Notes: generated by a model from the sequence alone, not told the origin. Counted from the first letter of the stretch, positions 31,210-40,318 are shown. The stretch is DNA of 64,000 bases from Kitasatospora sp. NBC_01250 (GCF_036226465.1 NZ_CP108476.1:5828001-5892000); one strand, 5' to 3'. Numbers and translations: made by a program.

Positions 31210-32970
31210 ATGCGCCGATCTCGTACCCTCGCTCTGGCCGCGGTGGTTGCCACCACCGCGCTGGTGGTGAGCGGCTGTTCGAGCAGCAAGTCCTCCGGTG
31301 GTGGCGGCGGTGCCGGCTCCGCCGGGGCGGACGCCGCCACCAAGGGCATCGTGAACGCCTCGGACCAGAAGGGCGGCACGGTCACCTACGAGATGAAGGG
31401 GACCCCGGACTCCCTGGACCCGGGCAACACGTACTACGCCTACATCTGGAACTTCTCGCGCCTGTACGCCCGTTCGCTCACCACCTTCCAGCCGGGGCCG
31501 GGCAGCAGCGGCGACAAGCTGGTCAACGACCTGGCCACCGGCCTCGGCCAGGTCAGCGACAACGGCCTGACCTGGACCTACCACCTGCGTGCGGGCCTGA
31601 AGTACGACGACGGCACCCCGATCACCGCCAAGGACGTCAAGTACGCGGTGGAGCGCAGCAACTTCGCGCCCACCGTGAACTCCAACGGCCCGACCTACTT
31701 CCAGGAACTGCTGGTCGACAACCCCACGCCGTACAAGGGCCCCTACGCCGACCCGACCGGCGGGCTGAACTCGATCCAGACCCCGGACGACACCACGATC
31801 GTCTTCCACCTCCAGCACCCGTTCGCGGACTTCGACTACCTGGTCAGCGCCCCGCAGACGGCCCCGGTGCCGCAGGCCAAGGACGACGGCGCCGGCTACG
31901 TCAAGCACATCGTCTCCAGCGGCTCGTACAAGTTCCAGTCGTACGACGACGGCAAGGACGCCGTGCTGGTGCCCAACCCCAACTGGGACCAGTCCAGCGA
32001 CCCGATCCGCAAGCAGCTCGCGGACAAGATCGTGCTGAAGATGAACATCGACCAGAACACCATCGACCAGGACCTGATCGCGGGCAACGCCCAGGTCGAC
32101 CTGGTCGGCGGCGGCGTCGACCCGCAGACCCAGGCCAAGCTGCTGCTCGACCCCAAGCTGAAGGCGCAGACCGACAACGCCTTCGGTGGCCGGCTCGCCT
32201 ACCTGGCGCTGAACACCAAGGTCGCGCCGCTGGACAACGCGGACTGCCGCAAGGCCGTCCAGTACGCGATCGACAAGGTCTCGGCGCAGACCGCCCAGGG
32301 CGGACCGGTCCGCGGCTCGGTGGCCACCAGCATCCTGCCGCCGGACCTGCCGGGCCACCAGGACATCAACCCCTACCCGTCGGACGGCAACAAGGGCGAC
32401 ATCGCCAAGGCCAAGTCCGAGCTGCAGGCCTGCGGCCACCCGGACGGCTTCAGCACCACCATCATCGCCCGCAGTGAGCGCGACACCGAGGTGCAGGCCG
32501 CGACCTCCATCCAGGCCGCGCTGGCCAAGGTCGGCATCAAGCTCAACATCCAGCAGTACCCGCAGGGCAAGTACTTCTCCGACTACGCGGGTGTGCCGGA
32601 CTTCGTCAACAAGAACAACGTCGGCATGATGATGATGCAGTGGGCGGCCGACTGGCCCACCGGCTACGGCTTCCTGCAGCAGATCGTCGACGGCCGCGCG
32701 ATCAAGGCCTCCGGCAACAGCAACCTGTCGCAGCTCGACGACCCGGCCGTGAACAAGCTGCTCGACGACGCCGCGAGCAACACCGACCAGGCGGCCCGCG
32801 AGAAGGACTACGCGGCGATCGACGCGCAGGTCATGAACGACGCCGTGATCGTGCCGCTGACCGACTACAAGGTCTTCAACTTCCGGCCGAGCACCAACAC
32901 CAACGTCGTGGCCACCTCGGCCTACGACGGCGAGTACGACTACCTCAACATCGGTACCACCGCCAAGTAA
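31210..32970 (+). CDS. dppA: oligopeptide-binding lipoprotein (SBP_bac_5)
   Basis: 586-residue extracellular substrate-binding lipoprotein. Signal peptide with lipobox VVSGC (about residue 23), Gly/Ser-rich linker, then the family 5 solute-binding domain: PDSLDPGNTYYAY at the start, LTWTYHLRAGLKYDDGTPITAKDVKYAVER, and VDLVGGG. ATG 31210 lies 12 nt after AAGGGG. Captures peptides for the importer encoded by its neighbours. A perfect hairpin follows 50 nt downstream and may make this the most abundant message of the operon. Confidence 0.95.
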   Translation: MRRSRTLALAAVVATTALVVSGCSSSKSSGGGGGAGSAGADAATKGIVNASDQKGGTVTYEMKGTPDSLDPGNTYYAYIWNFSRLYARSLTTFQPGPGSSGDKLVNDLATGLGQVSDNGLTWTYHLRAGLKYDDGTPITAKDVKYAVERSNFAPTVNSNGPTYFQELLVDNPTPYKGPYADPTGGLNSIQTPDDTTIVFHLQHPFADFDYLVSAPQTAPVPQAKDDGAGYVKHIVSSGSYKFQSYDDGKDAVLVPNPNWDQSSDPIRKQLADKIVLKMNIDQNTIDQDLIAGNAQVDLVGGGVDPQTQAKLLLDPKLKAQTDNAFGGRLAYLALNTKVAPLDNADCRKAVQYAIDKVSAQTAQGGPVRGSVATSILPPDLPGHQDINPYPSDGNKGDIAKAKSELQACGHPDGFSTTIIARSERDTEVQAATSIQAALAKVGIKLNIQQYPQGKYFSDYAGVPDFVNKNNVGMMMMQWAADWPTGYGFLQQIVDGRAIKASGNSNLSQLDDPAVNKLLDDAASNTDQAAREKDYAAIDAQVMNDAVIVPLTDYKVFNFRPSTNTNVVATSAYDGEYDYLNIGTTAK

Positions 32971-33021
32971 GAGCCTGGCTCCCCGTCCCCGAAGGCAGGT
33001 GAAGGCGAGCGGAGCCGGCCT

Positions 33022-33056
33022 CCGTCCGGCGCGACCCGAGCGGTCGCGCCGGACGG
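33022..33056 (+). terminator. intra-operon hairpin after binding-protein gene
   Basis: CCGTCCGGCGCGACC (33022-33036) and its exact complement (33042-33056) form a perfect 15-bp stem with a 5-nt loop. No U-tract follows. Probably a partial terminator or 3'-end stabiliser of the binding-protein mRNA. Confidence 0.7.
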
Positions 33057-33083
33057 GGGCGGGGCACCCGGAGCCGTCCAACT

Positions 33084-34094
33084 GTGTTGGCCTACATCAT
33101 CCGCAGGACGTTCGCCGCCCTGGTACTGCTGCTGGTCGTCAGCGCGGTCACCTTCGGCATCTTCTTCCTGCTCCCGAAAATCGCGGGCGAGACCACTGAT
33201 CAGCTGGCCGCCCAGTACATCGGCAAGAACCCCACGCCCGCCGCGATGGAGGCGATCAAGCGGAACCTCGGCTTCGACCAGCCGCTGTACATCCAGTACG
33301 GCCGGTTCGTGAAGCAGATCTTCGTCGGCGCCCAGTACCGCTACGGCCCGGACGCGGCGACCTGCCACGTGCCGTGCTTCGGCTACTCCTTCAAGAACCA
33401 CGTGGAGGTCTGGCCGGAGATCCGCAACCGGATCCCGGTGACCTTTTCGCTGGCCATCGGTGCGGCGGTGCTCTGGCTGCTGGCCGGGGTCGCCACCGGC
33501 GTGATCTCGGCGCTGCGGCCCCGCTCCATCTTCGACCGCGTGGCGATGGGCGTGGCACTGGCCGGCGTCTCGCTGCCGATCTTCTTCACCGGCGCCCTGC
33601 TGCTGACCCTGTTCAGCTACAAGTGGCCGATCTTCAGCAATCTGCACTACGTCAACTTCACTGACGATCCGATCAGTTGGGCCAGCAACCTGGTGCTGCC
33701 CTGGATCTCGCTGGCCTTCCTCTACTCCGCGCTCTACGCCCGGCTGACCCGGTCCGGAATGCTGGAGACGATGAACGAGGACTACATCCGCACCGCCCGG
33801 GCCAAGGGCCTGGTCGAGCACAAGGTGGTGGTCCGGCACGGGCTGCGGGCCGCGCTCACCCCGATCCTGACCATCTTCGGCATGGACCTGGGGCTGCTGC
33901 TGGGCGGCGCGGTCATCACCGAGCAGGTCTTCTCGCTGCAGGGCATCGGCTTCTACGCGGTCTCCTCGATCTCCGACAACGACCTGCCGAAGATCCTCGG
34001 CGTGACGCTGGTCGCCGCCTTCTTCATCGTGCTCTGCAACCTGCTGGTTGACCTCCTGTACGCCGCCGTCGACCCCCGGGTGAGGCTGTCATGA
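33084..34094 (+). CDS. dppB: oligopeptide/dipeptide ABC importer, permease (DppB type)
   Basis: 336 residues. Starts LAYIIRRTFAALVLLLVVSAVTF, the standard DppB/OppB first helix, then the periplasmic loop and BPD_transp_1 domain. The coupling helix DYIRTARAKGLVEHKVVVRH is diagnostic. GTG 33084 follows GGAG by about 10 nt. The stop overlaps the start of the next gene by 4 nt (ATGA), implying translational coupling to the ATPase. Confidence 0.94.
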   Translation: MLAYIIRRTFAALVLLLVVSAVTFGIFFLLPKIAGETTDQLAAQYIGKNPTPAAMEAIKRNLGFDQPLYIQYGRFVKQIFVGAQYRYGPDAATCHVPCFGYSFKNHVEVWPEIRNRIPVTFSLAIGAAVLWLLAGVATGVISALRPRSIFDRVAMGVALAGVSLPIFFTGALLLTLFSYKWPIFSNLHYVNFTDDPISWASNLVLPWISLAFLYSALYARLTRSGMLETMNEDYIRTARAKGLVEHKVVVRHGLRAALTPILTIFGMDLGLLLGGAVITEQVFSLQGIGFYAVSSISDNDLPKILGVTLVAAFFIVLCNLLVDLLYAAVDPRVRLS

Positions 34095-35161
34095 CCACCG
34101 AGCCTGCCGCTCCCTCCGCCGAGGCGAGCGCCCCCGCCGGCAACGCGTTCCTGTCCGTGCGGGACCTGCGGATCCACTTCGACACCGACGACGGCCTGGT
34201 CAAGTCGGTGGACGGGGTCAGCTTCGACCTGGCCAAGGGGCGCACCCTGGGCATCGTCGGCGAGTCCGGTTCCGGCAAGTCCGTCACCTCGCTGGGCATC
34301 ATGGGCCTGCACCGCACCAAGCGGGCCAGGATCAGCGGCGAGATCTGGCTGGACGGGCAGGAGCTGGTGGCCGCCGAGCCCGACCGGGTGCGCCGGCTGC
34401 GCGGCGGCTCGATGGCGATGATCTTCCAGGACCCGCTCACCGCGATGCACCCGTACTACACGGTCGGCGCGCAGATCGTCGAGGCCTACCGGGTGCACCA
34501 CCCCAAGGCCACCAAGCGCGAGGCCCGCAAGCGCGCGATCGAGATGCTCGACCGGGTCGGCATCCCGCAGCCCGACCGGCGGGTGGACGACTACCCGCAC
34601 CAGTTCTCCGGCGGCATGCGCCAGCGCGCGATGATCGCCATGGCGCTGGTCAACGACCCCGCACTGCTGATCGCCGACGAGCCGACCACCGCGCTGGACG
34701 TCACCGTGCAGGCCCAGATCCTGGACCTGATCCGGGACCTGCAGAGCGAGTTCGGCTCGGCTGTCATCATCATCACCCACGACCTGGGCGTGGTGGCCGA
34801 GTTGGCCGACGACATCCTGGTCATGTACGGCGGCCGGTGCGTGGAGCGCGGCTCGGCCACCACCCTCTTCGACGCCCCCGAACACCCGTACACCTGGGGG
34901 CTGCTGGGCTCGATGCCGCGACTGGACCGGCCGCTCCAGGAGCGCCTGGTGCCGGTGCGCGGCACCCCGCCGAGCCTGATCAACGTGCCCGGCGGCTGCG
35001 CCTTCCACCCGCGCTGCCCGTACGCCGAGCGCACCGGGGGGCGCTCCAGCACCGAACTCCCGCTGCTCACCGAGGCCGGTCCCGGGCACGTCGCCGCCTG
35101 CCACCTGCCGATCGAGGAGCGCCGCCGGATCTTCGCCGACGAGATCGCGCCCCGGCTGTGA
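34091..35161 (+). CDS. dppD: oligopeptide/dipeptide ABC importer, ATPase (DppD type)
   Basis: 356-residue cytoplasmic ATPase. Walker A GESGSGKS, Q-loop MIFQDPLTAMHP, signature FSGGMRQR, Walker B LLIADEPTTALD, H-loop IITHDLG. The C-terminal oligopeptide-transporter extension carries FHPRCPYAER, whose cysteines resemble the 4Fe-4S motif known in Dpp ATPases. ATG overlaps the dppB stop. Works as a heterodimer with the next gene product. Confidence 0.95.
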   Translation: MTTEPAAPSAEASAPAGNAFLSVRDLRIHFDTDDGLVKSVDGVSFDLAKGRTLGIVGESGSGKSVTSLGIMGLHRTKRARISGEIWLDGQELVAAEPDRVRRLRGGSMAMIFQDPLTAMHPYYTVGAQIVEAYRVHHPKATKREARKRAIEMLDRVGIPQPDRRVDDYPHQFSGGMRQRAMIAMALVNDPALLIADEPTTALDVTVQAQILDLIRDLQSEFGSAVIIITHDLGVVAELADDILVMYGGRCVERGSATTLFDAPEHPYTWGLLGSMPRLDRPLQERLVPVRGTPPSLINVPGGCAFHPRCPYAERTGGRSSTELPLLTEAGPGHVAACHLPIEERRRIFADEIAPRL

Positions 35162-35225
35162 CCGGCCCGGCCATGCCCGGATCCGGCCCGGCCACGTCAG
35201 CGAACACGACTGAGAGCAAGGAATC

Positions 35226-36323
35226 ATGACGGATACTCAGCGAGCGGCGGTGTCCGCGCCGCCGGCCGCGGACGAGCCGCTGCTGCGGGTCACCGACCTG
35301 CAGCGGCACTTCCCGATCCGCCAGGGCGTGCTGCGCCGCCGCACCGGTGCGGTGCGCGCGGTGGACGGGATCAGCTTCTCGGTCAGCCCCGGCGAGACCC
35401 TCGGCGTGGTGGGCGAGTCCGGCTGCGGCAAGTCCACCATGGGCCGGCTGATCACCAGGCTGGACGAACCGACCGGCGGGCGCGTCGAGTTCGAGGGCCA
35501 GGACATCACCCACCTGGGCGTCGGTGCGATGCGGCCGCTGCGCAAGGACATCCAGATCATCTTCCAGGACCCGTACTCCTCGCTGAACCCGCGGCACACG
35601 GTGGGCACCATCGTGGGCGCGCCGTTCAAGCTGCAGAAGGTGGCCACCGAGGGCGGGGTGAAGAAGGCGGTCCAGGAGCTGCTGGAGCTGTGCGGCCTCA
35701 GCCCCGAGCACTACAACCGCTACCCGCACGAGTTCTCCGGCGGCCAGCGCCAGCGGATCGGCATCGCCCGCGCGCTCGCGCTGCGGCCGAAGATGATCGT
35801 GGCCGACGAGCCGGTCTCGGCGCTCGACGTCTCGATCCAGGCGCAGGTGGTCAACCTGCTGGACGACCTGCAGCGCGAGCTGGGCCTGACCTACCTGATC
35901 ATCGCGCACGACCTGTCGGTGGTGCGGCACGTCTCGGACCGGGTGGCGGTGATGTACCTGGGCAAGATCGTGGAGATCGCCGACCGCGACGCGCTCTACT
36001 CCCGTCCGGCCCACCCTTACACCGTCGCGCTGATGTCCGCCGTCCCGGTACCGGACCCGCGGCGCAAGGAGGACCGGACGGGCGGGCCCGGCGGCAGCGG
36101 CGGGCGGATCCTGCTGACCGGCGACGTGCCCTCCCCGATCGACCCGCCCAGCGGCTGCCGGTTCCGCACCCGGTGCTGGAAGGCGCAGGACATCTGCGCC
36201 AGCCAGGAGCCGCCGCTGGCCGAGCTGGCGCCGGGGCACCAGGCGGCCTGCCACTTCCCCGAGAACACCGGGGACACCGCGAACGCCGGGAGCACTGGGG
36301 ACGCCGGTCCCCGCAGGGCCTGA
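35226..36323 (+). CDS. dppF: oligopeptide/dipeptide ABC importer, ATPase (DppF type)
   Basis: 365-residue ATPase: Walker A GESGCGKS, IIFQDPYSSLNPRHTVG, signature FSGGQRQR, Walker B MIVADEPVSALD, IIAHDLS. The C-terminal extension has FRTRCWKAQDIC. An Asn/Gly/Thr/Ala-rich tail of about 20 residues with near-repeats ends the protein and is not part of the family core. ATG 35226 starts MTDTQR. Last gene of the importer. Confidence 0.95.
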   Translation: MTDTQRAAVSAPPAADEPLLRVTDLQRHFPIRQGVLRRRTGAVRAVDGISFSVSPGETLGVVGESGCGKSTMGRLITRLDEPTGGRVEFEGQDITHLGVGAMRPLRKDIQIIFQDPYSSLNPRHTVGTIVGAPFKLQKVATEGGVKKAVQELLELCGLSPEHYNRYPHEFSGGQRQRIGIARALALRPKMIVADEPVSALDVSIQAQVVNLLDDLQRELGLTYLIIAHDLSVVRHVSDRVAVMYLGKIVEIADRDALYSRPAHPYTVALMSAVPVPDPRRKEDRTGGPGGSGGRILLTGDVPSPIDPPSGCRFRTRCWKAQDICASQEPPLAELAPGHQAACHFPENTGDTANAGSTGDAGPRRA

Positions 36324-36382
36324 CCCCCGCGCCCGGCCGCCGCCGTTCGGTGGCCGGGCGCCGCCCGGGGGACACTGGCCCG

Positions 36383-37039
36383 GTGACCTCGCTTTTCTCC
36401 CCCGACGTGCAGCAGACGCTGGACCTGATCGGCATCTTCGTCTTCGCCCTGTCCGGCGGCCTGCTCGCGGTCCGCAAGAACATGGACATCTTCGGCATCT
36501 GCGTGCTCGCCGAGGCCACCGCACTGGGCGGCGGGGTGATGCGCGACCTGCTGATCGGCGCCACCCCGCCGGCGGCCTTCACCAACCTGGGCTACTTCCT
36601 GACCCCGCTGGCGGCCGGCGTGGTGGTCTTCTTCCTGCACCCCGAGGTGGAGCGGATCAACGGCGTGGTGCAGATCCTGGACGCGCTCGGGCTCGGCCTG
36701 TTCGCCGTCACCGGCACCGTCAAGGCGCACGACTACGGGCTCGGCTCGGTGGCCTCGGTGGCGCTGGGCATGCTGACCGCGGCCGGCGGCGGCGTGGTCC
36801 GCGACCTGCTGGCGATGGAGCCGCCCTCGCTGCTGCGCTGGGACCGGGAGATCTACGCGGTGCCCGCCCTGGTCGGCTCCACCCTGGTGGCCGTGCTGAT
36901 CGCCACCGGCCACCTGACCACGCTGACCGCCAGCAGCGCCGCGCTGCTCGCCTTCGTGCTGCGGGTCTGCGCGCTCAGGTTTGGCTGGCGCGCACCGCGT
37001 GCTTGGCACCGCAACGGTTCTCGCACCAGCGAGGAGTAG
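36383..37039 (+). CDS. TRIC/UPF0126-family membrane protein
   Basis: 218 residues, seven predicted membrane helices in two repeats, each with the glycine-rich GGGV(M/V)RDLL motif (around residues 50 and 135) typical of bacterial TRIC-type trimeric cation channels (YadS/UPF0126). The start begins LFSPDVQQTLDLIGIFVFALSGGLLA. GTG 36383 is preceded by a GACACT box 6 nt away and no clear ribosome site, so a leaderless start is possible. The last 65 nt overlap the 3' end of the convergent IclR gene. Confidence 0.87.
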   Translation: MTSLFSPDVQQTLDLIGIFVFALSGGLLAVRKNMDIFGICVLAEATALGGGVMRDLLIGATPPAAFTNLGYFLTPLAAGVVVFFLHPEVERINGVVQILDALGLGLFAVTGTVKAHDYGLGSVASVALGMLTAAGGGVVRDLLAMEPPSLLRWDREIYAVPALVGSTLVAVLIATGHLTTLTASSAALLAFVLRVCALRFGWRAPRAWHRNGSRTSEE

Positions 37040-37796
37040 GCGAGCCGCCATAGGCCAGCGAGATCGCCTCCACCGTGCAGAGCAGCTCCGGCAGCAGCCG
37101 GCTCAGTTCGCTCACCGGGGCCACCGAGACCGGCGCCGAGATCGCGCAGGCCGCGATGGCGGTGCCCTCGATGCCGGTGATCGGGGCCGCCAGGCAGTTC
37201 ACCGTCTCCTCGTACTCGGCCTGGTCCAGCGCCCAGCCCTGGCGGCCGACCGCGGCCAGCTCGGCGCGCAGCTCGGTGGCCGAGCGCAGGCTGTGCGGGG
37301 TGCGGGCGGGGAACTCCTGGCCGTCCAGCGCGGCTGCCAGCTGATCCTCGCTCAGGCCGGCCAGCAGCACCCGGCCGGTGGCGGTGGCGCCGGCCGGGGC
37401 GCGCCGGCCGATCCGCGAGGCGGCGCCGAGCCAGCCGGTGGTGGCGCCCGGGTAGCGGCCCTCCACCTTGTCGACGTAGAGCACCTCGGAGCCCTCCAGC
37501 ACCGCCAGGTGCACGGTGTGCCCGTAGCGTTCGTTGAGCGAGGCGAGGTAGGGGGCGGAGACCTGGCGGACGTCGATGCCCTCCAGCGCGGTCTGGGCCA
37601 GTGAGAGCAGCCGTCCGCCCAGCCGGTAGCGGTGGTCGGACTGGCGGTGCACGAAGCCGTGCTCCTCCAGCGTGCGCAGCAGGCGCAGTGCGGTCGACTT
37701 GTGCACGCCGATCCGGTTCGCGGCCTGCTCCAGCGAGGCCGGGCCGTCGCCCAGCGAGACCAGGATCGTCAGCGCCCGGTCCACGGTCTGTGACAT
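36975..37796 (-). CDS. IclR-family transcriptional regulator
   Basis: 273 residues. N-terminal winged helix-turn-helix (SLEQAANRIGVHKSTALRLLRTLEEHGFV), then the IclR ligand-binding domain ending around YGG at residue 250. The last about 20 residues are unusual: WCENRCGAKHAVRA resembles the start of a CGNR-type zinc-binding motif, and they are encoded antisense to the end of the TRIC gene. ATG 37796 follows a G-rich site. A TTGCAC-18-TAGCCT promoter and a palindrome over its -35 suggest autoregulation. Ligand unknown. Confidence 0.88.
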   Translation of the reverse strand: MSQTVDRALTILVSLGDGPASLEQAANRIGVHKSTALRLLRTLEEHGFVHRQSDHRYRLGGRLLSLAQTALEGIDVRQVSAPYLASLNERYGHTVHLAVLEGSEVLYVDKVEGRYPGATTGWLGAASRIGRRAPAGATATGRVLLAGLSEDQLAAALDGQEFPARTPHSLRSATELRAELAAVGRQGWALDQAEYEETVNCLAAPITGIEGTAIAACAISAPVSVAPVSELSRLLPELLCTVEAISLAYGGSPTPRWCENRCGAKHAVRASQT

Positions 37797-37818
37797 GGCC
37801 CACCCCCAATTCAGCAGG

Positions 37819-37848
37819 AGGCTAGCCGCCGCGTTGCAGCCCGTGCAA
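37819..37848 (-). promoter_or_regulatory. IclR gene promoter with overlapping palindrome
   Basis: On the minus strand TTGCAC (37848-37843) and TAGCCT (37824-37819) are separated by 18 nt. TTGCA-N5-TGCAA (37834-37848) is a 15-bp palindrome covering the -35, in the size range of IclR-family sites. Confidence 0.55.
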
Positions 37849-37914
37849 TGGCCAAATCGTGACCCTCGCAGGGCTCCTCGGGCCCTGGCGGGCCGGACCC
37901 GGGCGCCGGGCCCC

Positions 37915-37920
37915 TAGACT
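37915..37920 (+). promoter_or_regulatory. -10 TAGACT of cysteine desulfurase gene
   Basis: TAGACT is followed by 9 nt and then ATG 37930, giving a leader of 0-3 nt. No -35 and no Shine-Dalgarno seen. Confidence 0.5.
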
Positions 37921-37929
37921 GGTGCGGCT

Positions 37930-39099
37930 ATGCCATACCTCGACCATGCGGCCACCACCCCGATGCTCCCCGAGGCGATCGCCGCCATGACGGCGCACCT
38001 CGGTGTCACCGGCAACGCCTCCTCCCTGCACGCGGCCGGCCGACGGGCCCGGCGGGTGATCGAGGAGTCCCGCGAGTCGCTGGCCGCCTCGCTGGGCGCG
38101 CGCCCGAGCGAGATCGTCTTCACCGCCGGCGGTACCGAGTCGGACAACCTCGCGGTCAAGGGCCTGTACTGGGCCCGCCGGGACGCCGATCCGGCCCGCA
38201 CCCGGGTGCTGTGCAGCCCGGTCGAGCACCACGCGGTGCTGGACGCGGTGCACTGGCTGGCCGAGCACGAGGGCGCCCGGGTCGAGTACCTGCCGGTCGA
38301 CGGGTACGGGCGGGTGCACCCCGAGGCGCTGCGCACGGCGATCGAGGCGGAGCCCGAGGCGGTTGCGCTGGTCACCGTGATGTGGGCCAACAACGAGGTC
38401 GGCACCCTCCAGCCGGTCACCGAACTGGCCGAAGTGGCCCGCGAGTTCGGCATTCCGATGCACGCCGACGCGGTGCAGGCGCTGGGCCAGGTGCCGGTCT
38501 CCTTCGCCGGGTCCGGGCTGGACGCGCTGACCGTGACCGGGCACAAGATCGGCGGCCCGTACGGGGTCGGCGCGCTGCTGCTGGCCCGCACCGCCGCGCC
38601 GGTCCCGCTGCTGCACGGCGGCGGCCAGGAGCGCGACGTGCGCTCCGGCACGCTGGACGTGCCGGCCGCCGCCGGGTTCGCCGCCGCCGCGGCCCTCGCG
38701 GTCGAGCGGCAGGCCGAGCACGCCGACACCCTGGCCGTGCTGCGCGACCAGCTGATCACCGGGGTGCTGGCGGCCGTCCCGGACGCGGTGCTCAACGGTG
38801 ACCCGAGCGCGGCCGGCCGGCTGCCCGCCAACGCGCACTTCTCCTTCCCCGGCTGCGAGGGCGACGCGCTGCTGATGCTGCTGGACGCAGCCGGGATCGA
38901 GTGCTCCACCGGCTCGGCCTGCTCGGCGGGCGTGCCGCAGCCCAGCCACGTGCTGCTGGCGATCGGCGCGGATCCGCTGCTGGCCCGATCCTCGCTGCGC
39001 TTCTCGCTGGGGCACACCTCCACCAAGGCGGACGTGGCGGCGCTGGTGGAGGCGATCGGCCCGGTGGTGTCCCGCGCCCGCAACGCGGGACAGCGCTGA
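37930..39099 (+). CDS. iscS: cysteine desulfurase (IscS/NifS type)
   Basis: PLP enzyme releasing sulfur from cysteine. 389 residues. PYLDHAATTP start, EHHAVLD, PLP lysine K206 in TGHKIGGP, and the persulfide cysteine C331 in STGSACSAG with the long flexible loop of the IscS group. No iscU or other cluster-assembly gene follows; mnmA is 28 nt downstream, so sulfur delivery to tRNA 2-thiolation is the likely main role. Confidence 0.95.
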   Translation: MPYLDHAATTPMLPEAIAAMTAHLGVTGNASSLHAAGRRARRVIEESRESLAASLGARPSEIVFTAGGTESDNLAVKGLYWARRDADPARTRVLCSPVEHHAVLDAVHWLAEHEGARVEYLPVDGYGRVHPEALRTAIEAEPEAVALVTVMWANNEVGTLQPVTELAEVAREFGIPMHADAVQALGQVPVSFAGSGLDALTVTGHKIGGPYGVGALLLARTAAPVPLLHGGGQERDVRSGTLDVPAAAGFAAAAALAVERQAEHADTLAVLRDQLITGVLAAVPDAVLNGDPSAAGRLPANAHFSFPGCEGDALLMLLDAAGIECSTGSACSAGVPQPSHVLLAIGADPLLARSSLRFSLGHTSTKADVAALVEAIGPVVSRARNAGQR

Positions 39100-39112
39100 T
39101 CCACCCATTGCG

Positions 39113-39118
39113 TACCCT
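39113..39118 (+). promoter_or_regulatory. -10 TACCCT upstream of mnmA
   Basis: TACCCT, then 9 nt (GGGGGGACT), then ATG 39128, the same 9-nt geometry as at the upstream desulfurase gene. The G run could alternatively act as a ribosome site. Confidence 0.35.
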
Positions 39119-39127
39119 GGGGGGACT

Positions 39128-40285
39128 ATGACTGACTTCCCTGGTGCCCCGACCGGGCCTGCCGCCGGCTCCCGACTGCGCGTCCTCGCGGCGATGTCCG
39201 GTGGGGTCGACTCCGCCGTCGCCGCCGCCCGGGCGGCCGAAGCCGGTCACGAGGTCACCGGCGTGCACCTGGCACTGTCGGCCAATCCGCAGTCCTTCCG
39301 CACCGGCGCCCGCGGCTGCTGCACCCTGGAGGACTCCCGGGACGCCCGCCGGGCCGCCGACGTGATCGGCATCCCGTTCTACGTCTGGGACCTCGCCGAG
39401 CGCTTCCGCGAGGACGTGATCGACGACTTCGTCGCCGAGTACGCCGCAGGGCGCACCCCCAACCCGTGCCTGCGCTGCAACGAGAAGATCAAGTTCGCCG
39501 CGCTGCTGGACAAGGCGGTCGCGCTGGGCTTCGACGCGGTGTGCACCGGGCACTATGCGCGGATCGTCGAACTCCCCGGTGGCGGACGTGAGTTGCACCG
39601 CGCGGTGGACATGGCCAAGGACCAGTCCTACGTGCTGGGCGTGCTGGACGCCGAGCAGCTGGCGCACTCGCTCTTCCCGCTCGGCGACACCACCAAGGAC
39701 GAGATCCGCGCCGAGGCCGAGCGCCGCGGCCTGGCGGTGGCCAAGAAGCCGGACAGCCACGACATCTGCTTCATCGCCGACGGCGACACCCAGGGCTTCC
39801 TGGCCGAGCACCTGGGCACCGCGACCGGCGACATCGTGGACGAGACCGGCGCCAAGGTCGGCGAGCACGACGGTGCCTACGGCTTCACCATCGGCCAGCG
39901 CAAGGGCCTGCGGATCGGCCGCCCGGCGCCGGACGGCAAGCCGCGCTACGTGCTGGACATCTCGCCGGTGAACAACACGGTGACGGTCGGCCCGGTGGAG
40001 GGCCTGGACGTGCAGGGGCTGACCGCCATCCGCCCGCGCTGGTGCGGTGCGGCGCCCGATGAGCAGGGGGGATCCGCCCGGACCTACACCGCTCAACTGC
40101 GCGCGCACGGCGAGGAGGTGCCCGTCAGCGCCGAGCTGGTCGACGGCGAGCTGCGGGTGCGTCTCGAGCGCCCGGTGCGCGGCATCGCCCCCGGGCAGGC
40201 CGTGGTGCTGTACGACGGGAGCCGGGTCGTGGGGTCGGCCACCATCGCCTCGACCGAGCGTCGGACCGCAGCCGCGGGGATCTAG
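39128..40285 (+). CDS. mnmA: tRNA-specific 2-thiouridylase MnmA
   Basis: Thiolates U34 of Lys, Glu and Gln tRNAs using ATP and sulfur from the upstream desulfurase. 385 residues. ATP-pyrophosphatase loop MSGGVDSAVAA; catalytic cysteines C114 (TPNPCLRCN) and C214 (SHDICFIADG); GFTIGQRKGL begins the C-terminal barrel. Slightly longer N-terminus than usual (about 16 residues). Confidence 0.95.
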   Translation: MTDFPGAPTGPAAGSRLRVLAAMSGGVDSAVAAARAAEAGHEVTGVHLALSANPQSFRTGARGCCTLEDSRDARRAADVIGIPFYVWDLAERFREDVIDDFVAEYAAGRTPNPCLRCNEKIKFAALLDKAVALGFDAVCTGHYARIVELPGGGRELHRAVDMAKDQSYVLGVLDAEQLAHSLFPLGDTTKDEIRAEAERRGLAVAKKPDSHDICFIADGDTQGFLAEHLGTATGDIVDETGAKVGEHDGAYGFTIGQRKGLRIGRPAPDGKPRYVLDISPVNNTVTVGPVEGLDVQGLTAIRPRWCGAAPDEQGGSARTYTAQLRAHGEEVPVSAELVDGELRVRLERPVRGIAPGQAVVLYDGSRVVGSATIASTERRTAAAGI

Positions 40286-40318
40286 TGGCGACGGAGATCT
40301 GATAAGTCTCTTTCCACT

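Noticed and set aside
31139..31210. Direct repeat GGCCACTAC(T) in the gap before the binding-protein gene
   Set aside because: Only two short copies in a 70-nt spacer, with no dyad symmetry or link to promoter elements.
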